The notes under the pieces are model-generated. The model had not been told where the DNA came from. It saw nothing but the letters and a program-made list of their open reading frames with translations, and ran no database searches. Of a stretch of DNA of 5,181 nucleotides, positions 1-4,980 are shown in pieces; within the stretch, counting starts at the first letter, position 1; each line of letters starts with the position of its first letter. The DNA is from Streptomyces violaceoruber. GTDB taxonomy: Bacteria > Actinomycetota > Actinomycetes > Streptomycetales > Streptomycetaceae. A program made the position numbers and the translations under genes. The DNA is taken from assembly GCA_000720805.1 (NCBI GenBank), contig JODI01000183.1, positions 1 through 5,181 on the forward strand. Reading direction: 5' to 3'.

Positions 1-1
1 C

Positions 2-1156
2 GTCCCCCCCGCCCGCTCCACCGCCCACCGCCCGTGCATGATCAGCGGCGAACCCACGGTCCAGATGTCGGAGGGCGTCCCCACCCCCGGGGGTTACTCC
101 CGCTCCACCGGCACCGTCCACGCCCTCACCCTGATGGTCGACTTCTCCGACGCGCCCGGCCAGGGCAGTGCCCTGAGCCGTTTCCGGGAGTTCTTCCCGC
201 AGACCCAGCACTGGTTCCGCACCAGTTCCTACGGCCGCCTGGACTACCGCCCCGAGACCCCGATCCCCGACTGGCTGCGCCTGCCCAAGCCGTTCCGTTC
301 CTACGGCATAGAGCGCGGTGCCCCCTTCGACCCCGGGTACCGGCAACTGATCCAGGACATCGTGGGCGCCGCCGATCCCCGCGTGGACTTCCGGTCGTAC
401 GACTTCCTGAACGTCCTGATGACACCGAACGTCGGCCCGTCGGCCCTGGACACGGTCCTGTCGGTGACCTTCGCGGGCAACACGCAGGCCCCGATCGCGG
501 ACGGCGTCCCCGTCGCGAACGCCTCCTTCGTCTACTCCCGCCAGGACGACGGCTCCGGCGCCTACGACCTGACCGGCTACCGCGTCCTCCCCCACGAGAA
601 CGGCCACGTCTTCGGCCTGCCCGACCTCTACACCCAGGAAGGCGGGGGCGCGGTCGGCCACTGGGACATCATGAGCGAGGACTGGGGAGCCAACAACGAC
701 CTGGTCGGCTGGCACAAGTGGAAGCTCGGCTGGCTGGACGCGACCCAGGTCGCCTGCGTCGCGGCATCGGGCACCAGCGAGTACACGCTCACGCCGCTGG
801 GCCGGGCCGGCGGCCTCAAACTGCTGGTCGTCCCCCTGGGCCGGAACACCGGCTACGCCGTCGAACTGCGCACCCGCGCCGGCAACGACGAGGCCGTGTG
901 CCGCCCGGGCGCCCTCATCTACAAGGTCGACGCGGACGTGGAAACCGGCCAGGGCCCGATCAGGGTCTACGACTCCCACCACGACAGCGGCGGCTGCACC
1001 CGCACCCCCAACGTCCACGCGGAACTCTCGGACGCGCCGTTCGCCCCCGGCGAGGAGTTCAGGGACCTGAGGAGGGGGATCCGGGTTTCGGTGGTGGGGG
1101 TGGATCCGTCGGGGTCGGGGGGGTATCAGGTGCGGGTCACTCGGGGGCGGGGGTGA
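2..1156 (+). CDS. Secreted M6-family zinc metalloprotease, 5'-truncated by the window edge
   Basis: This looks like an exported zinc endopeptidase of the M6 (immune inhibitor A-like) group. The frame is open to the left edge with no stop, so the ATG at 38 is probably internal; the start and signal peptide should lie upstream. Counting from that Met, the zinc-binding helix HENGH is at residues 186-190 and is followed directly by GLPDLY (193-198), the HExxH-x-x-G-L-P-D block typical of M6 proteases. A DIMSEDWG block (210-217) and GWHKWKLGW (224-232) follow, both characteristic of the actinobacterial members. Cysteines occur just before the ATG and at about 240, 288 and 320, which fits disulfides outside the cell. 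The C-terminus is Gly/Arg-rich and ends at TGA 1154-1156 in a G-rich stretch. The catalytic HExxH is intact, so the enzyme should be active. The substrate is unknown, and I did not assign the third zinc ligand. Confidence 0.88.
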   Translation, partial: VPPARSTAHRPCMISGEPTVQMSEGVPTPGGYSRSTGTVHALTLMVDFSDAPGQGSALSRFREFFPQTQHWFRTSSYGRLDYRPETPIPDWLRLPKPFRSYGIERGAPFDPGYRQLIQDIVGAADPRVDFRSYDFLNVLMTPNVGPSALDTVLSVTFAGNTQAPIADGVPVANASFVYSRQDDGSGAYDLTGYRVLPHENGHVFGLPDLYTQEGGGAVGHWDIMSEDWGANNDLVGWHKWKLGWLDATQVACVAASGTSEYTLTPLGRAGGLKLLVVPLGRNTGYAVELRTRAGNDEAVCRPGALIYKVDADVETGQGPIRVYDSHHDSGGCTRTPNVHAELSDAPFAPGEEFRDLRRGIRVSVVGVDPSGSGGYQVRVTRGRG

Positions 1157-1203
1157 CGGGGAGGCTTGCGGGTGCGGGGCCGAGCAGGGCGGGGGTGACG
1201 GGG
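1134..1203 (+). repeat. Two G-quadruplex-type motifs with a 17-bp direct repeat around the protease stop codon
   Basis: Two clusters fit the G3+N1-7 pattern on the plus strand. The first, 1134-1161, has loops of 6, 1 and 4 nt and spans the protease stop codon. The second, 1176-1203, has loops of 7, 1 and 4 nt. They share the perfect 17-bp repeat gggcgggggtgacgggg at 1145-1161 and 1187-1203, a 42-bp offset that suggests a local duplication. The strand switches here from C-rich coding sequence to G-rich. No conventional hairpin terminator was seen between this gene and the next. Folding is inferred from the pattern only. Confidence 0.5.
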
Positions 1204-1231
1204 TGGCGTCCGTGGACCGGCCCGCGGATTA

Positions 1232-1245
1232 CGGTAGGCCTGCCG
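1232..1245. promoter_or_regulatory. Near-perfect dyad upstream of the tandem IclR gene, candidate operator
   Basis: CGGTAGGCCTGCCG matches its own reverse complement at 12 of 14 positions. It overlaps TACGGT (1230-1235), which fits an actinobacterial -10 hexamer of the TAnnnT type, though no convincing -35 was found. A perfect 8-bp palindrome GCGATCGC follows at 1245-1252. Position and symmetry would suit a regulator site, for example autoregulation by the downstream IclR protein, but high-GC DNA produces such dyads by chance. Confidence 0.3.
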
Positions 1246-1267
1246 CGATCGCCGTACCGGAGAGCCG

Positions 1268-1327
1268 ATGCCCGCTGAGACGTTCCTTGGACGAGAGCTG
1301 ACGACCGCCCGTCGGGGGGCCCTGTGA
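1268..1327 (+). CDS. Possible 19-codon leader ORF overlapping the IclR start codon
   Basis: An ATG at 1268 follows GGAGAG (1259-1264), a good Shine-Dalgarno sequence with GGAG 5 nt from the ATG. It opens a frame of 19 codons (MPAETFLGRELTTARRGAL) that ends at TGA 1325-1327. This stop overlaps the GTG start of the IclR gene in a GTGA junction, the usual geometry of translational coupling. The IclR start itself has only a G-run (1314-1319) as a possible ribosome site. The peptide has no recognisable domain, and no amino acid is repeated in a way that would suggest attenuation. It could be a real leader peptide that loads ribosomes for the regulator, or a chance ORF. Confidence 0.35.
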   Translation: MPAETFLGRELTTARRGAL

Positions 1328-3099
1328 GGACGTCCGGCGGCTCCGCCGAGTCGATGGGCGGGCTGGCCGAGGCGGCCGGTAGGCCGGTGGGCGGATCGGC
1401 CACCGCGGCAGGCGCCGTACCGGCTGGGGCGGCCGCACCGGCCGAGCGGGTCGCACCGGCCGAGGCGGTCGTACCGGCCGTTCCGGCCGAAGCGGTCGCG
1501 CCGTTGATCCGGGGCGTCCGCGTGCTGCGGCACCTCACCGACGCCGGAGGGACGTTGAGCCCGAGCGCACTGGAGAGGGCCACCGGTCTCGCCCGCTCCA
1601 CCGTGGACCGGATCACCTCCACCCTCGCCCGCATGGGATACGTACGCCTCGACGGCCGGGACGTCGTCCTCGCGCCCCGCCTGATGGAGCTGGGCAACGC
1701 CTACCTGGCCGCCCTGCGCCTGCCCACTCTCCTGGCCGCCCACGCGGACGCCCTCGCCGACGAGTTGGACGAGTCGGTCTCCCTGGCGGTCGGCGACCTC
1801 GACGGCATCCGCTTCATCCACCAGGCCACCCGCCGCCGCGCCATGTCCCTGAGCTTCCGCATCGGAGACCTGCTCCCGGCCGAACGCACCGCCCCCGGCC
1901 CGCTGTTCGCGTCGGAATGGACACGGGAGCAGTGGCGGGCGTGGCGGGAGCGCCGGGCGGCGGACCCGGAGGACCGCGGCTTTCCGGCCGTACCGCCACG
2001 GGAACCCACCTCACCGGAGGCCGACTCCGACTCCGACTCCGGCACGAACACCGACTTCGAACAGCGTGCCGCCCGTGCGCACCAGGACGGCTGGGCGCTG
2101 GACGACCAGCTGATCGAACCGGGGCTGGTCGCCGTCTCCGTACCAGTACGGGATCCCGGTGCCGGCCGGATCGCCTGCGTGGCGAGCGTGGTGAGCCACA
2201 CCAGCCGCCACACCGCGACCGGCCTGCGCGACACGCTGCTTCCCCGGCTGCGGGCGGCGGTGGCGGAGATGGAGGGAGTACTGCGGGACGCGGGCCCACT
2301 GGAGCCGGTGTCCGGTGAGCCGACCGGCCTGGCAGCCTGGACCGGGGCGTCGAAACAGAGGCTGGGCAGGGAGTTCGTCGAGTCGCTGGCCCGTGGGCTG
2401 ACCGTCCTGACGGCGTTCGGCGAGGGCAGGCCCACGCTGACGCTGACGGAGGTGGCGCAGGCGACCGGCCTGGCGCGCGCGACCGCCCGCCGGGCGTTGA
2501 TCACGTACGAGCACCTGGGCCTGGTGACCCCGGGCCCGCACCGCACGTTCGCCCTCACCCCCCGCGTCCTGTCCCTCGGCTTCCCACCCCTCTCCCGCAC
2601 CTCGCTCCCCCGCATCGCGGGCCCTCACCTGGCGGACCTGGCCGCCAGGCTCCACGAGTCGGCGTCACTGGCGGTGCTGACCCCGACGGGCGAGGAGATC
2701 CAGTACACGGCCCGGGCGGCCGCGGACCGGGTGATGAGCGTGGACATCACGGTCGGTACGCGCCTTTCGGCACCGGCGACGTCACTGGGCCGTGTGCTGC
2801 TCTCGGCGCGAGAGGAGAAGGGGTCCTCCTCCGTGGCTCCCCAGGTGCTGGAGGACGTACGGGAGCAGGGCTACGCCCTCCTCGACGAGGAGTGGGAGGA
2901 GGGCCTGCGCTCGATCGCCGTACCGATCCACGACCGCACCGGCAAGGTGGTCGCCGCGGCGAATGTGGCCCTGCACGCGGCCCGCCGCACGGCGCGGGAA
3001 TGCGTCCGGGACATCCTGCCGGAGCTGCGGACGACGGCGGCGCGCATCGAAACGGAGCTGGGAGTGGCGGGACGGTTCGTACGCCTGAAGCTGTACTAA
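1324..3099 (+). CDS. Tandem two-module IclR-family transcriptional regulator
   Basis: A 591-residue regulator carrying two complete IclR units, where the family norm is one unit of about 250-280 residues. Residues 1-58 are low-complexity Ala/Val/Pro sequence. Module 1 has a winged helix at about 60-122 (recognition segment ATGLARSTVDR) and an effector domain at about 125-320. An acidic SDSDSDSG insert lies near 235-240. Module 2 has a winged helix at about 352-418 (ATGLARATARR, then FALTPRVLSLGF) and an effector domain at about 425-580 with EGLRSIAVP and DRTGKVVAAANVALH. Module 2 resembles the PcaR/PobR aromatic-catabolism branch but is short between GRVLLS (489-494) and QGYALLDEE; module 1 is more divergent. 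GTG 1324 is the first start after an in-frame stop at 1276-1278; ATG 1354 is an alternative. No aromatic-degradation genes are visible nearby, so the targets and ligand are unknown. Confidence 0.88.
   Translation: MRTSGGSAESMGGLAEAAGRPVGGSATAAGAVPAGAAAPAERVAPAEAVVPAVPAEAVAPLIRGVRVLRHLTDAGGTLSPSALERATGLARSTVDRITSTLARMGYVRLDGRDVVLAPRLMELGNAYLAALRLPTLLAAHADALADELDESVSLAVGDLDGIRFIHQATRRRAMSLSFRIGDLLPAERTAPGPLFASEWTREQWRAWRERRAADPEDRGFPAVPPREPTSPEADSDSDSGTNTDFEQRAARAHQDGWALDDQLIEPGLVAVSVPVRDPGAGRIACVASVVSHTSRHTATGLRDTLLPRLRAAVAEMEGVLRDAGPLEPVSGEPTGLAAWTGASKQRLGREFVESLARGLTVLTAFGEGRPTLTLTEVAQATGLARATARRALITYEHLGLVTPGPHRTFALTPRVLSLGFPPLSRTSLPRIAGPHLADLAARLHESASLAVLTPTGEEIQYTARAAADRVMSVDITVGTRLSAPATSLGRVLLSAREEKGSSSVAPQVLEDVREQGYALLDEEWEEGLRSIAVPIHDRTGKVVAAANVALHAARRTARECVRDILPELRTTAARIETELGVAGRFVRLKLY
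1417..1497 (+). repeat. 18-bp in-frame tandem repeat in the IclR N-terminus
   Basis: Four degenerate 18-bp units lie at 1417-1434, 1435-1452, 1453-1470 and 1480-1497, with an extra 9-bp half unit at 1471-1479. Units two and three differ only slightly (gcaccggccgagcgggtc versus gcaccggccgaggcggtc). The repeat is in phase with the reading frame and encodes a hexapeptide of the form (A/V)PAExV. The result is a flexible Ala/Pro-rich tail just ahead of the first DNA-binding domain. Expansion or loss of units would keep the frame. Confidence 0.75.
2023..2040 (+). repeat. Three copies of gactcc coding for (Asp-Ser)3
   Basis: Three perfect 6-bp units in the IclR gene encode alternating Asp and Ser (residues 234-239). 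They fall in an insertion inside the effector domain of module 1, between the WRAWRERR segment and the DGWALDDQ segment. The insertion is probably a disordered acidic loop. Confidence 0.7.
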
Positions 3100-3107
3100 C
3101 GCCCGTC

Positions 3108-3136
3108 ACAGATACCGACAGATACCGACAGATACC
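3108..3136. repeat. 10-bp tandem repeat in the convergent spacer
   Basis: The unit acagataccg occurs at 3108-3117 and 3118-3127, and its first nine bases again at 3128-3136. It begins nine bases after the IclR stop codon (3097-3099), in non-coding DNA. The unit is AT-richer than its surroundings and its period is about one helical turn. No function can be assigned. Confidence 0.75.
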
Positions 3137-3150
3137 CCGACCGGTACCAG

Positions 3151-3173
3151 GTGGGCCGGCTCCCCGGCCTCAC
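3151..3173. terminator. Hairpin between converging genes, candidate bidirectional terminator
   Basis: GTGGGCCGG (3151-3159) can pair with CCGGCC plus CAC (3164-3169 and 3171-3173). This gives a 9-bp stem with one bulged T at 3170 and a CTCC loop. It lies about 50 bp past the IclR stop and overlaps the stop codon of the opposing FMN reductase (TGA on the minus strand, 3172-3170). There is no T-tract on either side, which is common for terminators in high-GC actinobacteria. It is the only strong hairpin in the 70-bp convergent spacer. Confidence 0.5.
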
Positions 3174-3802
3174 CCCGCGTACGCCCGGACGGTCCGCCCC
3201 TCCCGCAGGGTGACCCCCCACCAGGCGAGCTGGTCGAGAAGCACGGTGGCAGCCTTGCCCACGCCCTCCGGGTCCCGTGGCCGTCCCCGCTCGTCGAACT
3301 GCTCCCAAGCGTTGTGAAAACTGACGGTGTCCCGCACGGTGACGGCATGCAACTCGGCGAAAACCTGCCGCAGTTGCTCCACGGCCCGGTGTCCGCCGGC
3401 CATGCCCCCGTAGGACACGAACCCGACCGGCTTGGCCTGCCACTCACGGTGGACATGATCGAGGGCCACCTTCAGCGAGGCCGGATACCCGTGGTTGTAC
3501 TCGGGTGTGACGACGACGAACGCGTCGACCTCACCGATCCGCTGCGCGAGCCGCGGAGCGTCACCGGATCGATCACCGGGTCGATCACTGGATCGATCAC
3601 CGGAACGGTCGACGGATCCGTCGAACCCGAGCGCCCGTCCCAGCTCGGCGGCAAGGGCGGGCTCGGCCAGATCGATCACATGGATCTGCATGTCCTCCCG
3701 TTGACGGGCCTCGGACAGGAACCAGCCGGCGACCTTGTCGGCGAACCGCCCGGCCCGAACACTGCCGATGACGACGCCGATCTTGAGCGGTTGTGTCTGC
3801 AT
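3170..3802 (-). CDS. NADPH-dependent FMN reductase (flavodoxin-like quinone or flavin reductase), predicted SoxR target
   Basis: A 210-residue cytoplasmic flavoprotein of the NADPH-dependent FMN reductase family, which transfers electrons from NAD(P)H to flavin or quinone-like acceptors. The flavin-phosphate loop is GSVRAGRF (13-20) after the first beta strand. The second flavin-binding block is TPEYNHGYP (99-107), and YGGMAGGHRA (131-140) follows as usual for the family. An unusual linker at about 65-80 is a DRSG-type tetrapeptide repeat not expected in family members. I chose ATG 3802 rather than TTG 3823. The TTG start would put the SoxR-like box inside the gene and has no spaced ribosome site, whereas ATG 3802 falls about 7 nt after a -10 element, as expected for a leaderless mRNA. 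The gene converges on the IclR gene and diverges from the DeoR gene. The likely role is handling redox-active compounds; the true substrate is unknown. Confidence 0.9.
   Translation of the reverse strand: MQTQPLKIGVVIGSVRAGRFADKVAGWFLSEARQREDMQIHVIDLAEPALAAELGRALGFDGSVDRSGDRSSDRPGDRSGDAPRLAQRIGEVDAFVVVTPEYNHGYPASLKVALDHVHREWQAKPVGFVSYGGMAGGHRAVEQLRQVFAELHAVTVRDTVSFHNAWEQFDERGRPRDPEGVGKAATVLLDQLAWWGVTLREGRTVRAYAG
3554..3625. repeat. 12-bp minisatellite inside the FMN reductase gene
   Basis: About six 12-bp units run in phase: a degenerate one at 3554-3565, then ggatcgatcacc at 3566-3577, gggtcgatcact at 3578-3589, ggatcgatcacc at 3590-3601, and diverging units at 3602-3613 and 3614-3625. On the coding (minus) strand they give the tetrapeptide series VDRS-GDRS-SDRP-GDRS-GDAP in the linker between the second beta strand and the helix before the VVVTPEYNHG strand. 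The period is a multiple of three, so unit gain or loss keeps the frame. The units are rich in GATC and ATCGAT. Confidence 0.8.
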
Positions 3803-3808
3803 GCGAGA

Positions 3809-3839
3809 AACGTAAAATCTCAACCTTACTTGAGGTCAA
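3809..3839 (-). promoter_or_regulatory. Minus-strand promoter with 19-bp spacer, leaderless start
   Basis: Read on the minus strand, TTGACC (3839-3834) is a good -35 and TACGTT (3814-3809) fits a TAnnnT -10. They are separated by exactly 19 bp, the over-long spacing typical of promoters activated by MerR-family proteins. Seven bases after the -10 comes the A of ATG 3802, so transcription would start at or next to the start codon. No ribosome site is visible before that ATG. Confidence 0.65.
3818..3835 (-). promoter_or_regulatory. SoxR-box-like operator
   Basis: The minus strand reads CCTCAAGTAAGGTTGAGA, which matches the E. coli soxS SoxR box (CCTCAAGTTAACTTGAGG, quoted from memory) at 14 of 18 positions. 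The symmetric CTCAA/TTGAG arms are both intact. The box sits between the -35 and -10 elements, exactly where a MerR-family activator such as SoxR binds. From memory, the SoxR regulon of Streptomyces coelicolor includes a predicted NADPH-dependent FMN reductase, which agrees with the gene controlled here. No soxR gene lies in this window. Confidence 0.72.
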
Positions 3840-3994
3840 CTCCACACCTGTCTCCTGGCCCCGTGTCCTGATCCTTTCGGACATACGGGCAACGATCGGG
3901 CACATCCCGGACGGCGAGCAGGCAGCAGCCTCCGCACTCCGGCGCCCTCCACCGCGTCAACCAGGGGATCCACACTCCAAAAAACGGGCATATT

Positions 3995-4034
3995 CGGTCA
4001 CTGACTGCCGCACGGCGAACCTGGTCAGTAACCG
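3995..4034. promoter_or_regulatory. Long inverted repeat upstream of the DeoR gene, candidate operator
   Basis: CGGTCACTGAC (3995-4005) and GTCAGTAACCG (4024-4034) are inverted copies matching at 10 of 11 positions, separated by 18 bp. A smaller dyad, GCCG-CA-CGGC (4007-4016), is nested between them. The arms are about 29 bp apart centre to centre. The right arm overlaps the candidate -35 of the DeoR promoter, so bound protein would block transcription. Autoregulation by the DeoR protein is the simplest reading, but this is inferred from position alone. Confidence 0.45.
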
Positions 4035-4062
4035 CAATCGACTAGTAGAAATTTGGCCACCA

Positions 4063-4082
4063 GAGCCCGACGGGCCGGGCTC
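4063..4082 (+). other. Hairpin in the predicted DeoR 5' leader
   Basis: GAGCCCG (4063-4069) and CGGGCTC (4076-4082) form a perfect 7-bp stem with a 6-nt loop. The hairpin lies just after the AT-rich promoter-like stretch and about 44 nt before the ribosome binding site. It may stabilise the transcript or act as a DNA dyad. There is no T-tract, so an attenuator is not supported. Confidence 0.35.
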
Positions 4083-4125
4083 CGGAACGCAGCCCACTCG
4101 GGCACATCGTGCGGAGCCGTGAAAC

Positions 4126-4130
4126 GGAGG
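4126..4130 (+). promoter_or_regulatory. Ribosome binding site of the DeoR gene
   Basis: GGAGG with a 7-nt gap to GTG 4138. It is the strongest Shine-Dalgarno sequence in the window, and it settles the GTG as the start. Confidence 0.85.
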
Positions 4131-4137
4131 TGTCGCC

Positions 4138-4899
4138 GTGGACACCGAGGAACGAAGACGCGTGATCCTGGAAACGGCACGCCGTGAGGGATCCGTCGAC
4201 GTGGGAGAACTCGCCGTCGAACTGGGGGTCTCCAAGGAGACCGTGCGGCGCGACCTGAACGCGCTGGAGAGGCACGGGCTGGTCCGGCGCACCCACGGCG
4301 GCGCCCATCCCGTGGAGAGCGCGGGCTTCGAGACCACGCTCGCCTTCCGCACCACCATGCACGTCCCCGAGAAGTCCCGGATCGCGGCCGCCGCGGCCGC
4401 ACTGCTCCACGACGCCGAGACCGTCTACCTCGACGAGGGCTACACCCCGCAGCTCATCGCCGCCGCCCTCCCCCGCGACCGGCCACTGACCGTGGTCACC
4501 TCCTCGCTGGCCACCGCGGGTGCCCTGGCTTGCGCCGAGAACATCGCCGTACTGCTGCTCGGCGGCCGGGTGCGTGGCGGGACGCTGGCCACGGTCGACC
4601 ACTGGGCGACCCGCATGCTGTCCGACTTCGTCATCGACCTGGCGTACGTCGGCGCGAACGGCATCTCCCGCGAGTACGGACTCACCACCCCCGATCCCGC
4701 GGTCGGCGAGGTGAAGGCCGAGGTCATGCGGGTCGCCAAACGCCGGGTGTTCTCCGGCGTCCACACCAAGTTCGGTGCCGTGAGCTTCTGCCGGTTCGCG
4801 AACGTCATGGATTTCGAGGCCATCGTCACCGACGCGGGGCTGCACACCTCCGAGGCCCACCGCTACGCACTGCTGGGCCCCCGGGTCATCCAGGCCTGA
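4138..4899 (+). CDS. DeoR/GlpR-family transcriptional regulator of a sugar or polyol operon
   Basis: A 253-residue DNA-binding regulator of normal length for DeoR/GlpR proteins, most of which are repressors released by a sugar phosphate. The winged helix spans about residues 6-56: helix-turn-helix VDVGELAVELGVSKETVRRDL at about 20-40, ending in the family hallmark RTHGGA (51-56). The sensor domain follows with TSS (121-123), LGGRVRGG (141-148), GANGIS (172-177) and VHTKFG (208-213). Two ligand-site positions differ from the usual family sequence. The first phosphate-binding loop reads DEGYTP (99-104) instead of a DxGSTT/DxGTTT type, and the D(H/S)SKFG motif reads VHTKFG. The effector may therefore be atypical. 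The solute-binding lipoprotein gene starts 81 bp downstream on the same strand, so it is probably the local regulator of that transporter. The start is set by GGAGG at 4126-4130. Confidence 0.92.
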   Translation: MDTEERRRVILETARREGSVDVGELAVELGVSKETVRRDLNALERHGLVRRTHGGAHPVESAGFETTLAFRTTMHVPEKSRIAAAAAALLHDAETVYLDEGYTPQLIAAALPRDRPLTVVTSSLATAGALACAENIAVLLLGGRVRGGTLATVDHWATRMLSDFVIDLAYVGANGISREYGLTTPDPAVGEVKAEVMRVAKRRVFSGVHTKFGAVSFCRFANVMDFEAIVTDAGLHTSEAHRYALLGPRVIQA

Positions 4900-4964
4900 G
4901 CCGCAGTTCATCTCCCCCTTCCACCCCCGTCATGCCGGGGCCCTGGTTCCCCATGCCCTCGCAC

Positions 4965-4975
4965 ACTCCTGGAGT
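4965..4975. promoter_or_regulatory. Palindrome covering the lipoprotein ribosome binding site
   Basis: ACTCC-T-GGAGT is a perfect 5-1-5 inverted repeat. Its right half contains the Shine-Dalgarno GGAG (4971-4974), 6 nt before ATG 4981, which supports that start. A one-base loop is too small for an RNA hairpin, so if the symmetry matters it would be as a DNA site. Confidence 0.45.
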
Positions 4976-4980
4976 CAGTC

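Larger units (their letters stand above)
3840..4137. other. Remainder of the divergent intergenic region
   Basis: About 300 bp without a supported gene. From 3840 to 3975 I see no convincing ORF or element. From about 3978 to 4055 the DNA is distinctly AT-richer, which suits a promoter for the DeoR gene. The best hexamers are TGGTCA (4022-4027) and TAGAAA (4046-4051) with an 18-bp spacer, but they are weak. A long dyad (3995-4034) overlaps that -35, and a hairpin (4063-4082) lies in the presumed leader. The 11-mer tcgggcacatc occurs at 3896-3906 and again at 4098-4108. Confidence 0.4.

Noticed and set aside
34..1278. A long plus-strand open frame overlapping the protease gene in another frame
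   Set aside because: Its translation is dominated by Arg, Pro and Gly with no domain, while the frame at 2-1156 holds HExxH and other M6 motifs. It is a GC-rich shadow.
1701..2615. A 304-codon minus-strand open frame antisense to the IclR gene
   Set aside because: The product is Ser/Arg/Ala-rich with no recognisable motif, and it lies wholly opposite a well-supported gene.
2395..3099. Assigning a pca or pob gene name to the IclR protein from its second module
   Set aside because: The similarity is to the branch only. No aromatic-degradation genes are visible, and the two-module architecture differs from those regulators.
3803..3823. Upstream TTG start giving seven extra residues to the reductase
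   Set aside because: It would place the SoxR-like box and the -10 element inside the coding sequence, and it lacks a spaced ribosome site.
3314..3871. A 185-codon plus-strand frame antisense to the FMN reductase
   Set aside because: It contains no motif and covers the SoxR-like promoter; the minus strand carries clear flavin-binding blocks.
3896..4108. The 11-bp direct repeat tcgggcacatc at 3896-3906 and 4098-4108 as paired operator sites
   Set aside because: The copies are 202 bp apart, have no symmetry, and lie at unrelated positions relative to the promoters. It may be chance.
3793..4122. A 109-codon plus-strand frame in the divergent region
   Set aside because: It overlaps the reductase start and the promoter elements, lacks a ribosome site at its GTG and has no GC bias at the third codon position. 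The region is better explained as regulatory DNA.
4925..4940. CCCCG/CGGGG hairpin after the DeoR stop codon as a terminator
   Set aside because: The stem is only 5 bp, there is no T-tract, and the lipoprotein gene follows closely in the same direction, so read-through is more likely.
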